From NCBI GenBank assembly GCA_015693905.1, contig CP065161.1, forward strand, positions 1,843,001 through 1,907,000: a stretch of DNA of 64,000 nucleotides, in the 5' to 3' direction. Below are positions 16,955-25,029 of this stretch, one piece after another (the stretch's first letter is position 1; every line of letters starts with the position of its first letter). Source of the stretch: Rhodobacterales bacterium HKCCA1288 (GTDB lineage Bacteria > Pseudomonadota > Alphaproteobacteria > Rhodobacterales > Rhodobacteraceae). Both the position numbers and the translations under genes were made by a program. The notes under the pieces were generated by a model that was given only the letters and a program-made list of their open reading frames with translations, was not told the DNA's origin and ran no database searches.

Positions 16955-17533
16955 AGTGTTTACGAACTGAACCATATACCTGCGAATATTAGTATTAATT
17001 TTTCCCATAAAAAAATAGTGTGGTTATCTTTGCTTGAACTAACCCCCCTTTCAGAAAGCTGTCGCTATAAAGCTTGAGTGGCCTGAACGTACCCGCATCT
17101 AATTGCTATCGCAGGACCCGTTTTGGCATTTTGAGCATTTGGTGATGGGCAGTTCTCGCGCACGCGAGCCTGATGCATTGTCATGTGTATTAATGGCTTG
17201 CTTTACCCAAATGAGCGTTGTTCAAATTTGTGGGTTAACATTGGAAGAGTTTTGGGGCGCTGGTTCAAAAGTGTGCACTCGTATAGATTCTATCCACCCC
17301 CTCCCCAGAGATTGTGAGATGTTGGAATGACACAGCAGTGTTGGATGTTGTTGACGGCAGCACGCCTGAGTAGAGCAGTCGAGCAATCTCTTCACACTTT
17401 CGCCACAGTCTGCGGCATGGCTAAATTCAATTCCCAATTTCCTCAGAATAACTTCGTAAAACCAATGCCTTGAGGTGCTTCTGTAGAAAGCAGTCTAACA
17501 GCTCGACTGGCTCTACCGTTTCCGCCGAATTGC
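16955..17533. other. Gene-poor stretch between the glycerol block and the satellite-like block
   Basis: No convincing gene is visible. Short frames of 70-75 codons on both strands (17103-17330 and 17222-17437) lack ribosome-binding sites and recognisable motifs. A perfect 14-bp inverted repeat CTCGCGCACGCGAG lies at 17155-17168. The stretch separates the two halves of the island and could be the scar of an earlier junction, but no copy of the att repeat was seen here. Confidence 0.4.
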
Positions 17534-17553
17534 AAAAAATCCGCCGTGGCGGA
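17534..17553 (-). terminator. Terminator of the VapE-like operon
   Basis: On the minus strand TCCGCCACGGCGGA forms a compact GC-rich hairpin, followed directly by six T residues. It lies 48 bases beyond the stop of the VapE-like gene and is a good rho-independent terminator for the satellite-like transcript. Confidence 0.65.
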
Positions 17554-17600
17554 GGATTGCTCGACCACGGCGTGGGGTGGTGATGGTCTTAGCGCGCGAC

Positions 17601-18947
17601 CTAGTCTGACGGCTTACCGATCTTCGCAAAGACAGTCATCCCTTTGAAGTCGCCAGATTTGAACTGTCGGCCTTGGCTCTCGTAACCTGCCGCGTTTAAC
17701 GCACCCCGTATCCTATGCTGAAGCTGGGGGGAGAGGGCTGCGGTGGTGACGTCGCTCTCAGTATGTATGAAGCGTTGCGCAATCTGCTTCATGCATGTCT
17801 CAGATTTCCCCGTCTCAGCGAGCCACTGGGCAACTTCTTCATACAGAGGGTCAACCGTAGTCCTCTTCGCCTGCTCCGCACCCGCCAGAGCCGCTTCGTC
17901 AGGTGTAAGCCACCACGCCTCACCATCTCTGTACAGCGATAGAGCCGCCGCCCATATACGGTCGCGATCATGGCGGATGAGGTCGTGGTCAATGTTGTCC
18001 ACCCGCACAGGCCAAAACCGCCGATTGCCTGTCTCATCGCGCAAGTAGTCTGTGCGATTGGTAGTGCCGACAAATACACAGCGGCGGGGATAACCCACTT
18101 CAGCACGACCATAGGCAGGTCGGAACTTCTCCTCGGTGCGGGTGATGTAGGCTTTGACATGCTCGACTTCGGCCTTTGAGACAGATGACAGCTCCGCAAG
18201 CTCGATAATCCACTTGCCCCGCACGTAATCTGCCGCGTCTTTCGTATGCAAAGATGGAACGCTATCTCCGAAGGCTTCGCCTCCACACAAGATGCGTATG
18301 GCCGTTGACTTGCCAGCGCCTTGGCTGCCCTCCAAGATCAGCACATGGTCGGCCTTGCACCCAGGCTCCAAAGCCCGCGCCACAGCTGAGATGAGCCATT
18401 TCCTGAAGGCGAGTTCCGCAAATCGGATGCTATCAGGATGAACATCAAACCGCCGTAGGCCGAAGTGTTTATTCAGCACCTCAAGCAAGAACTCGCGCGC
18501 TTCAGTGGCGCCAACTGCTGGCAGCTCCTCGAGGTAATGGCGGATTGGCGAGATAACCCGTTGCTTCGCCACAAGGTCAATCGCGTCAAAGACGTCATTC
18601 TTGGCCACCTTGCTCCATTTCATACGGCGTGACAGCCACATCCGCACTCGGGAGACGTCCGTGTCTTCAAACCGTCGTGGCCTGAAGAGGTTGGGATTGC
18701 CGCGTGAGCCTGGCATTGGACGCATGATCATGATCTGCGCGGCAAGCTCATCATAGGCAAACACGCCGTCCCAATCGGATAGTCCGTCTAACAGGATGGC
18801 ACAGTTCAAGAGTGAGGCTGGGATGCCACGTCCATCTACCTCAAGATTAAGGCGGTCTAGCTTGTCGGTTGTGCGGCTGTCGCCGAAGTCGATGGGCGTA
18901 TCGCTCTCTGTAACCATCACGGCATTCTGTGTGTCAGGCTTATTCAT
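17601..18947 (-). CDS. VapE-like P-loop ATPase (satellite/phage replication helicase)
   Basis: 448 aa. The P-loop GSQGAGKST lies at about 207-215. A Walker-B-like IIELAELSS follows, then the VapE-family segment with EEKFRPAYGRAE and CVFVGTTNRTDYLRDETGNRRFW. This family (virulence-associated E, PF05272 as I recall it) acts as a superfamily 3-like replicative helicase in phages, satellites and genomic islands. The ATG at 18947 overlaps the TGA of the primase-like gene by 4 bases, so both are coupled; a terminator lies 48 bases downstream. Its likely role is replication of the excised island. Confidence 0.85.
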   Translation of the reverse strand: MNKPDTQNAVMVTESDTPIDFGDSRTTDKLDRLNLEVDGRGIPASLLNCAILLDGLSDWDGVFAYDELAAQIMIMRPMPGSRGNPNLFRPRRFEDTDVSRVRMWLSRRMKWSKVAKNDVFDAIDLVAKQRVISPIRHYLEELPAVGATEAREFLLEVLNKHFGLRRFDVHPDSIRFAELAFRKWLISAVARALEPGCKADHVLILEGSQGAGKSTAIRILCGGEAFGDSVPSLHTKDAADYVRGKWIIELAELSSVSKAEVEHVKAYITRTEEKFRPAYGRAEVGYPRRCVFVGTTNRTDYLRDETGNRRFWPVRVDNIDHDLIRHDRDRIWAAALSLYRDGEAWWLTPDEAALAGAEQAKRTTVDPLYEEVAQWLAETGKSETCMKQIAQRFIHTESDVTTAALSPQLQHRIRGALNAAGYESQGRQFKSGDFKGMTVFAKIGKPSD

Positions 18948-19984
18948 GACAGCCCCCACATTTCGAGCATGTGGTGCAAGGCGCGCTGCTCGTATCCGCA
19001 TTGCTGCCTGTATTCGAGCAAAGCCACGCGCATATTATTGCCGTGGACACAGGCCACGTAGACGTCCCACGCGTCATAGGTCGTCCACCCATTATCGGTT
19101 GTCTTGCCAATGCGGCCTGCGTCACTGGTGGTGAAGCTGACAGCGCGTTGGTCTGTCACCCAGACAGACCGCCCCTTGGATTGCGAGAAGGGGGAGGCGA
19201 ACCAATCGCCGCCACGCGGTAACCACCCATGTTCAAGCATGAGTGTGGTGAGGTCATTCTCGGCCAAGAAGGTTTCAATGATACTTGGGCCACCTGACGC
19301 CTCACTTAGTTTGCGGTTCTTCTCCGCACGCTCCAACGCGGCTTTCTTGGCCTCACGCTCAGCTTCAAGCCGCTGTGCCTTGTTGGTGGCAGCGCGGGCA
19401 GCCACGGCCTCTGGCACGTGCAGTAACCCCGAGCTGCCGCTGATCGAGTATTGGTAGAACAGTGGCTCACCATTCTCGTTCCTGCGTGAGGGAGGCACGT
19501 TTGGCAGGTAAACGGGCTGCCCAGTCCGTGCCATGGCGTAATCTGCGTGCAGCCCTTGCTCTGCGAGCAGGTCAAACAGAGCCTCCTGAACGTCTTTGTA
19601 ATCCGCCCCAGCGATGGGATAGCGGATTGGTATAATCCCGCGCCACTTTGGATTATCTTCTGTCGCGCTGCTCGATGAGTAGATGATGACGGTCCTGTCG
19701 CCAATGATCCGCTCGATACAGTTCTGCACAAAATCGATCCGATGCGCGCCTGTATCGACATCGATAATCATAGCGTGAAACTGTCCACTCTGGCGCTGCG
19801 CCTCATGGCTTCTAGCAAGGTGGCCAATATAGCTTGAGGGGATGAACGCAGGGGCTTCCTGCTTCTCGACCGCTGCGGGGTTAGCGCAACGCTTCTTGAT
19901 AGCAGAGAAATTGGTCGTGTCGTAATCTCGACCGTCATGGCGCCGCGTATCGCGGCTGCCATGGAATAAGGGAAAGTGTGGCAT
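18944..19984 (-). CDS. Primase-polymerase-like protein of the island
   Basis: 346 aa. The N-terminal half resembles archaeo-eukaryotic-type primases of mobile elements: MIIDVDTG carries a DxD metal motif (D75, D77), and VIIYSSSS...KWRGIIPI near 100-119 matches the motif II region with its conserved Arg (R115). The usual motif II His is replaced by Ser here. A Lys/Glu/Ala-rich helix near 215-245 links to a C-terminal domain. The start at 19984 has AAAGGAGG upstream. Operon with the VapE-like helicase suggests a primase-helicase replication pair. Family membership is moderately sure. Confidence 0.6.
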   Translation of the reverse strand: MPHFPLFHGSRDTRRHDGRDYDTTNFSAIKKRCANPAAVEKQEAPAFIPSSYIGHLARSHEAQRQSGQFHAMIIDVDTGAHRIDFVQNCIERIIGDRTVIIYSSSSATEDNPKWRGIIPIRYPIAGADYKDVQEALFDLLAEQGLHADYAMARTGQPVYLPNVPPSRRNENGEPLFYQYSISGSSGLLHVPEAVAARAATNKAQRLEAEREAKKAALERAEKNRKLSEASGGPSIIETFLAENDLTTLMLEHGWLPRGGDWFASPFSQSKGRSVWVTDQRAVSFTTSDAGRIGKTTDNGWTTYDAWDVYVACVHGNNMRVALLEYRQQCGYEQRALHHMLEMWGLS

Positions 19985-20079
19985 GCTCGTGCCTCCTTTT
20001 ACTAGAGGCCAGCGCGCAATTGTGCTATCGTGAGGTTCTTCAGGCCACCCGTCAGCTTGCAACTGCAGCTGGCGGGTTT

Positions 20080-20376
20080 TTATTTGGATGAGCCTGTTTT
20101 GGTGACTGTCTGCCGAGACGGCAGCGCATCCACCACTTCGTCGGCATCGCGCTCAGAGAGGCCGCCAAAACGGCGGAGTGCTTTGATTAGACCTGGTCGG
20201 GTCGTCACATACGCGCAGGTCTTCCATCGCGCCGCCCCGTGCTTCTCACCGTCTCTCACCTGAACAAGCCACTGGATTGCATTGCGGCAGACAGCGATGC
20301 GCAGGTTGGTCAGCGGTCGAGCGACAACGCCCATGTAGAGGTCGCTGGTTTCAGATGTGCGGGCATTGATAATCAT
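20080..20376 (-). CDS. Small island protein of unknown function
   Basis: 98 aa. ATG at 20376 overlaps the TGA of the AlpA-like gene by 4 bases, with AGGAGG upstream, so it is very likely translated. It contains a Trp/Arg-rich middle (IQWLVQVRDGEKHG) and an acidic DADEVVDAL near the C-terminus. I recognise no family. Its place between the AlpA regulator and the primase-like gene suggests a small factor for replication or its control. Confidence 0.6.
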   Translation of the reverse strand: MIINARTSETSDLYMGVVARPLTNLRIAVCRNAIQWLVQVRDGEKHGAARWKTCAYVTTRPGLIKALRRFGGLSERDADEVVDALPSRQTVTKTGSSK

Positions 20377-20558
20377 GGGCCGCACTCCTCCTGAAGGAAG
20401 TCATGCAGCTTCTGCAGAACTTGTGCCTTGTCCCAGTAGAGGCGGCTCCCAAAGCGCATCGGGCGGGGCAGGCGGCCTGCATTGAGGTCGCGGTAAATGC
20501 TGCTGCGCGATCTGCCGGCCATCAACGATTGCAATTGTGCGAAGTTAATAAGTGTCAT
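20373..20558 (-). CDS. AlpA-family excisionase/transcriptional regulator
   Basis: 61 aa, the size of AlpA/Xis-type MerR-like helix-turn-helix proteins. The order matches the family: a first helix with LMAGRSRSSIYRDLNAGRLP, then PRPMRFGSRLYWDKAQV as the wing. Such proteins control integrase genes and excision in P4-like elements and satellites. It lies upstream of, and coupled to, the replication genes, and so is a likely switch for excision and replication of this island. A sequence shared with the integrase leader lies in its 5' region (20566-20583). Confidence 0.85.
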   Translation of the reverse strand: MTLINFAQLQSLMAGRSRSSIYRDLNAGRLPRPMRFGSRLYWDKAQVLQKLHDFLQEECGP

Positions 20559-20565
20559 GGTGCAT

Positions 20566-20583
20566 CACCTTTTTTCATGGCAT
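20566..20583 (-). repeat. 18-bp motif shared by the alpA and integrase leaders (copy 1)
   Basis: This sequence matches 22487-22504 at 16 of 18 positions (CACCTTTTTTCATGGCAT against CACCTTTTATGATGGCAT). Both copies lie just upstream of a minus-strand gene. The AAAGGTG part serves as ribosome-binding sequence, but the match extends further and could be a regulator site. Confidence 0.4.
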
Positions 20584-20641
20584 GCACTGATCATCGACCA
20601 ATTAGCATTAATACGCTTATACTATAAATGATAAACGGTTC

Positions 20642-21319
20642 TCACTTTGAGGATATCCGTTTTGTGCCGTGTCTCGCGGCGCCATCAACGTGTTCATCTA
20701 GATCAAATATTTCTAAAATATCCTTCAGAAATTCGTAATACCTTCCCCCAAACCTGTTCCGGTCTCGGCTTGTGAAGTTCGACAAGGTTGCTGGTTTGCC
20801 GGTCAGTCGCTCAAACTGCTTTGCAGTTTCAACAGCAACACCGTTTGCCCCGGTATGCGGGGGGCGCCCTCTAGAATTTTCAATATCACGGGTATCAGGC
20901 TTTTCCTGATTTCTTAGGCCTGCCAATACACCCGGCAAGTTAATCAGAATTTTTCTATAAGAAATTTCTATTTCAATTTGATCTTCAAAACTCTGAATTA
21001 TTTGATGAATAGATGGTGCTCTCTGTTGTGTTGGTATTGCGAGCTTCGAACCAGATTTTTTTATTTTATCGCAGTATTTTAAAATTTTTTCGTAGTGCTC
21101 TATGTCCGTGGCCGCTTGTGCCGCAGTGGCGCGGCCACTATAATTCCCGACATGTCGTAGACATGCTTGAACGAGTTTAACTGAGTGTATGTCAGCTGTT
21201 TTTGCGTCAATCATTTCAGCCTGAAAATGTTCAAGTAAAATGCGACTGACATTTTGGAATAAGACCTCAAGTTGTCGGATATCCGCTTCAATATCAGGCT
21301 GTACCAAAGTTATCTCCAT
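20642..21319 (-). CDS. Unknown island protein overlapping the integrase 3' end
   Basis: 225 aa from the ATG at 21319, which lies inside the last codons of the integrase, so the two overlap by 26 bases. A longer frame to 21448 would overlap it further. The N-terminal part is helical (IEADIRQLEVLFQNVSRILLEHF). The C-terminal part has GRPPHTGANGVAVETAKQFERLTG followed by RFGGRYYEFLKDILEIF, a pattern I associate with uncharacterised proteins next to phage-like integrases. Codon usage looks more AT-rich than the neighbours, consistent with horizontal transfer. No function is proposed. Confidence 0.55.
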   Translation of the reverse strand: MEITLVQPDIEADIRQLEVLFQNVSRILLEHFQAEMIDAKTADIHSVKLVQACLRHVGNYSGRATAAQAATDIEHYEKILKYCDKIKKSGSKLAIPTQQRAPSIHQIIQSFEDQIEIEISYRKILINLPGVLAGLRNQEKPDTRDIENSRGRPPHTGANGVAVETAKQFERLTGKPATLSNFTSRDRNRFGGRYYEFLKDILEIFDLDEHVDGAARHGTKRISSK

Positions 21320-22466
21320 GCAGATACTGCGCCCATTGCTCCATATACGGCCTCCGCTGCTCGAGGAGGTCTGAATGCTGGTAGGCCCGATGCACGGCGT
21401 TTCCAACTTGGTGAGCGAGTATGGTTTCGCCCACCTCGTATGAGGCATCAGTTTGGTCTGTCAGCCAAGTCCGAAGGGTTGAGCGGAAGCCATGAGGGCG
21501 TGCTTCGAGTTCGCGCCGCTCCATGAGCCGAGACATAGTAGCATCGCTGATGACGCCCTTACGCGTGCCTGGGAAAAGGAAGCCGTCCCGCGCAAATTGC
21601 ATGGCCGTCTGCCACACAGAGAGGGCTTCAGCTGACATTGGGATATGGAAGTCACGGGCCTTGCCCACAGTTGCCTTCATGTTGGCGGCTGGAATAATCC
21701 ACACATCATCTTTTAGCTGATCAACATGCGCGAACCTAATTGGCATGCTGCGTGAGCCTGTCAGCATCAGCAGTCGTAGGGCTAGGTGCGTGATGGTTGG
21801 TTCTTCCAGCGATTGATAGAAGGCGGGTGCATCCTGCCAAGACATCGATGGCGTATTCTGCGGAGTGTGGCGTGGCCGACCTAGTAGCTGCTTCGCTTTT
21901 TCCACCACGCCGATGTCTACATTCAGCTCCATTGCTGCGGCATGCTTGATAACGATCTGCAAACGATTGGCAGCCTTGCGAGCTGTCTCTGATTTTGTGT
22001 GCCAAATTGGAGCGAGGGCGTCCTTCACATCACGTGCCGTAATTTCCTCAACAGGCATGCGGCCAAGCTTTGGTAAAACGTGCTTCTCGATTGGCGAAAA
22101 CCATCTGCCTGCCGTGCCATCGCCCTTGAGCTGCGATTTACGAGCCTCGTAGGCCTCCTGAGCAATGTCCTTCAGATTGTTTTCTGGGCGGAGCATTGCA
22201 GCTTTCCGCTGGCGCCTTTCACGGATAGGGTCAATGCCATCGCGCGCCATGCGGCGATACTTCTCCGCATATTCTCGCGCCTCTTTCAGTGACACATCAC
22301 GCACACCACCAAGGCCCATTTCTCGGCGCTGCCCCATAACAGCGTAACGCAGCACCCATTGGCCGCCTGTGTCCCTCACATTCAGCCATAAACCACCCCC
22401 GTCGCAATGCTTGCCAGGGGGGGCATTCTTGACGAATGCTGGGCTGAGAGCGTTTCGCTTTGTCAC
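21294..22466 (-). CDS. int: Tyrosine integrase, P4 type
   Basis: 390 aa. The N-terminus has the P4-integrase arm-binding domain (CDGGGLWLNVRDTGGQWVLRY at 21-41). The catalytic residues are R239 (TGSRS), H325-x-x-R328 (PHGFR), H352 (LAHQ) and nucleophile Y362 (HRAYQHSD). It starts with GTG at 22466 behind AAGGTGG. The gene sits at the end of the island farthest from the tRNA, 141 bases from attR. It most likely catalysed insertion at tRNA-Leu and appears intact. Confidence 0.95.
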   Translation of the reverse strand: MTKRNALSPAFVKNAPPGKHCDGGGLWLNVRDTGGQWVLRYAVMGQRREMGLGGVRDVSLKEAREYAEKYRRMARDGIDPIRERRQRKAAMLRPENNLKDIAQEAYEARKSQLKGDGTAGRWFSPIEKHVLPKLGRMPVEEITARDVKDALAPIWHTKSETARKAANRLQIVIKHAAAMELNVDIGVVEKAKQLLGRPRHTPQNTPSMSWQDAPAFYQSLEEPTITHLALRLLMLTGSRSMPIRFAHVDQLKDDVWIIPAANMKATVGKARDFHIPMSAEALSVWQTAMQFARDGFLFPGTRKGVISDATMSRLMERRELEARPHGFRSTLRTWLTDQTDASYEVGETILAHQVGNAVHRAYQHSDLLEQRRPYMEQWAQYLHGDNFGTA

Positions 22467-22486
22467 AATTCGTCCACCTTATGATC

Positions 22487-22504
22487 CACCTTTTATGATG
22501 GCAT
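22487..22504 (-). repeat. 18-bp motif shared by the alpA and integrase leaders (copy 2)
   Basis: This copy lies 21-38 bases upstream of the integrase start and matches the alpA leader at 16 of 18 positions. A partial additional copy (CCACCTTATGAT, 22474-22485) lies between it and the gene. Confidence 0.4.
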
Positions 22505-22607
22505 ATGGTGGTGCATCATGGCAATCCATGTTGTGTCACGGTTCTCAGATGTCTTATTTACAAAGGATATAAGAGCTTTGCTGACATCAGATGATATATT
22601 TGTTTTG

Positions 22608-22626
22608 GTCCTCTCCTGGGCACCAA
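22608..22626 (+). repeat. attR: 19-bp direct repeat of the tRNA-Leu 3' end
   Basis: This is a second exact copy of GTCCTCTCCTGGGCACCAA with no tRNA body around it, marking the right end of the island. Core chromosome sequence resumes with the LuxR-type gene 29 bases further on. Confidence 0.85.
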
Positions 22627-22654
22627 TCCCAAAAATTGAAATGCCGCAAACCGC

Positions 22655-23179
22655 TCAGAGATTGCTCTCTGGTGCGACGTCTAGAAATTCGTCCATAAAC
22701 AGGCTCATCAATTCGGTGCGGGAATTTACGCCCGTTTTCCGAAAAATACTCGAGCTTTGCGCCTTGATTGTGCCCTCAGCGGTGGCGCGGGCGGTGGCAA
22801 TCTCGGAAATACTCAAACCTTTCAGCATATACATTGCGATATCACGCTCTGCGGGACTAAGCCCCCAATGCGTAAATTTATTGCGCACGAAATGATCCAT
22901 TTCACCGCGTAGTAGGCGCAGTGATCCTGTTTGAGCGATATTGCGCTCCTGCAACAGGCGCAGCTGCCGCAACAAAACGCGAATGGCCAAGATCAATGCG
23001 GCTGCCGATGCAACTTCGAAGGTGAGATGCACCAAATCAAGAAAACTCGGCGCGTTGCGGGCTATCAACCGCTCGTAAAGGTCACTTACGATGTCGAATA
23101 GGAAAAACAAAACGCTGCCAAACAGAAATAAAGACGTAAATTTCAGGGTCTTTTCTTCTTGAAACATGGGTTTTGGCAT
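22655..23179 (-). CDS. Membrane-anchored LuxR-type transcriptional regulator
   Basis: 174 aa from the ATG at 23179. The open frame continues to 23431, but the extension overlaps the divergent gene's leader and has no hydrophobic or domain pattern. Two transmembrane helices are visible at about 16-36 and 52-75, followed by a coiled linker and a C-terminal LuxR/GerE helix-turn-helix (LSPAERDIAMYMLKGLSISEIA...TIKAQSSSIFRKTGV). There is no receiver or autoinducer domain. Divergence from the phosphoethanolamine transferase gene suggests envelope-linked control of it. The start is uncertain; an ATG at 23167 is also possible. Confidence 0.75.
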   Translation of the reverse strand: MPKPMFQEEKTLKFTSLFLFGSVLFFLFDIVSDLYERLIARNAPSFLDLVHLTFEVASAAALILAIRVLLRQLRLLQERNIAQTGSLRLLRGEMDHFVRNKFTHWGLSPAERDIAMYMLKGLSISEIATARATAEGTIKAQSSSIFRKTGVNSRTELMSLFMDEFLDVAPESNL

Positions 23180-23374
23180 AAGGGATCCCGAAACTCTGTG
23201 CGACGTCTTCTGTATACTGAAATCTTGCTGCCATCGGTAGCCTAAGTTCGGACTAAACCAAAGATATAATCCATGGGTTTTACGACCGTGGTTCAGTTGG
23301 CGTGACCAAAAGCCATAAGTATCTGCAAGCCTGCGACACGCCCCATCCTGAAACGACCATGCAAGGTGCAGCCC

Positions 23375-25021
23375 GTGCAAGACCCGACACCAGAGACGCG
23401 CAATACTATGTTGCGCAACGGCCTTCCCCATTTTGCCCTCAACTTAGCTGGGGCGACCTATATTATGGCGCTGCTCAATACCGCCTTTTGGCAAAGACTG
23501 ATGACCCTGTTCGAGGGAGATCTTCTTGCCGCCATCGGCTTGGCCGCGGCTGTAGGCGCCTTGACCTTATTGCTGCTTGAATTGATCGGGCCAAGCGTTC
23601 TGCAAAAGCCCGTTCTGGCGGTCTTGATCCTGATTTCCGCCTCAGCAAATTATTTCCAAACGACCTTTGGCGTGTTCATTGATGAAGAAATGGTGCGCAG
23701 CACTTTGGAAACGACAGTCGCAGAATCGCGCCATCTTATAACGGCATCTATGGTTCTGAAGATCGGGCTGACAGGCGTCCTGCCCGTTTTGATTTTGTGG
23801 AAAATTCCCGTGCGGCGGGCGCGGGTTATCCATCAACTTTGGCGATATCCGCTCGGGGTCGTTGTTAGCTTTGCCTTGGTGATTGGGTTTCTCTTTACCA
23901 ACTATAAAACCTACTCATCCGTGTTGCGGGAAAATCATGCGCTGATGCAATCCTATCAGCCAGGGGCAACGCTGCTATCGGTGGCTAAGTTTATCAAAAA
24001 TGAATATGCTACGGGCAGAATTGAGGTGGCCCCCCTTGGCGAAGATGTGGCGCAAGGGGCGCAGCTTTCAAATTCGGACAAACCACTGGTTTTTGTCCTG
24101 TTTGTCGGTGAAACGACACGGGCCGCGAATTTCGGCCTTGAAGGATATGAACGAAACACAACGCCCAATCTGGCTGCTCGCGAGGATGTAATCTATTTTC
24201 CGAACACCACATCTTGCGGCACCGTCACGACCGTTTCTGTGCCTTGTATGTTTTCGCCCTTCAGCCAAGACGACTATTCGCGGGATCAGTATTTTGCATC
24301 GGAAAACCTTGTGGATGTGATCTCGCGCGCGGGTTTCGATGTGCAATGGTGGGACAATAACACGGGCGATCAAACCGTGATGCAGCGCCTAGACTGGGCC
24401 AAGGTTGACGCGACATGGGACCCCGATGCCTGTGCAGCCGGTGAATGCACAGACGCCATCTTTTTGCCCCTCATTGATCAGGTATTAGAGACTGCCACAG
24501 GCAATACTTTGTTGATTCTGCACATGATCGGCAGCCACGGCCCCGCCTATTTCATGCGCTATCCAGAAAGTCGCGCGCAGTTTACGCCAGATTGCCGATC
24601 TGCTGAATTTGCGGATTGCACGGACCAAGAGATTATCAACGCTTATGATAACACCATCATAGAAGCGGATTATGTCCTTGCAGGTGCCATCGAACGCCTG
24701 AGCCAAGCGCAGAATGTCGACACAGCCATGCTCTATATTTCCGATCATGGCGAAAGTCTTGGCGAGGGTGGCGTATTCTTGCACGGGTTGCCCAGATTCA
24801 TGGCCCCTGATGTTCAGACCCATGTGCCGTTTCTTGTTTGGCTTGGGCAATCCTATCAATCACGCTTTGGAATTGATCAGACTTGTTTGGAAAGCAACCG
24901 CAACTCAGGCACATCGCAAGATATGGTTTTTCACTCTATGCTCGGCCTGTTGAATTTGGACACCGAAGCGCGCAACCCTCGCCTTGATATCACAACAGCG
25001 TGCAGTGCAGATGCGGGATGA
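23375..25021 (+). CDS. eptA: Lipid A phosphoethanolamine transferase (EptA-like)
   Basis: About 548 aa. Four or five N-terminal transmembrane helices are followed by a periplasmic sulfatase-fold domain. VGETTRAANFGLEGY holds the threonine nucleophile and zinc-binding Glu, HMIGSHGPAYF a metal ligand region, and YISDHGESLGEGG the Asp-His zinc ligands. Members transfer phosphoethanolamine from phosphatidylethanolamine to lipid A, reducing negative charge and binding of cationic peptides. The start is GTG at 23375 with AAGG upstream; GTG at 23366 or ATG at 23408 are alternatives. It overlaps the frame upstream of dgkA and is likely co-transcribed with it. Confidence 0.88.
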   Translation: MQDPTPETRNTMLRNGLPHFALNLAGATYIMALLNTAFWQRLMTLFEGDLLAAIGLAAAVGALTLLLLELIGPSVLQKPVLAVLILISASANYFQTTFGVFIDEEMVRSTLETTVAESRHLITASMVLKIGLTGVLPVLILWKIPVRRARVIHQLWRYPLGVVVSFALVIGFLFTNYKTYSSVLRENHALMQSYQPGATLLSVAKFIKNEYATGRIEVAPLGEDVAQGAQLSNSDKPLVFVLFVGETTRAANFGLEGYERNTTPNLAAREDVIYFPNTTSCGTVTTVSVPCMFSPFSQDDYSRDQYFASENLVDVISRAGFDVQWWDNNTGDQTVMQRLDWAKVDATWDPDACAAGECTDAIFLPLIDQVLETATGNTLLILHMIGSHGPAYFMRYPESRAQFTPDCRSAEFADCTDQEIINAYDNTIIEADYVLAGAIERLSQAQNVDTAMLYISDHGESLGEGGVFLHGLPRFMAPDVQTHVPFLVWLGQSYQSRFGIDQTCLESNRNSGTSQDMVFHSMLGLLNLDTEARNPRLDITTACSADAG

Positions 25022-25029
25022 GGACATTT

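Larger units (their letters stand above)
4335..22626. mobile_element. 18.3 kb integrated island in tRNA-Leu carrying a glycerol regulon and a satellite-like module
   Basis: The island is bounded by the 19-bp direct repeat GTCCTCTCCTGGGCACCAA, at the 3' end of tRNA-Leu(CAG) on the left and just beyond a P4-type integrase on the right. Inside are two blocks. The first is glycerol uptake and catabolism with gluconeogenic genes and a regulator (4640-16954). The second is integrase, AlpA, primase-like and VapE-like genes (17601-22466). A poor stretch of about 645 bp separates them. No capsid, packaging, conjugation or toxin genes were seen. The blocks may have entered together or one after the other. 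Confidence 0.85.

Noticed and set aside
16955-17533. Small frames that might be transposase or integrase remnants
   Set aside because: Several frames of 30-75 codons exist on both strands, but none carries a recognisable motif, start signal or terminal repeats.
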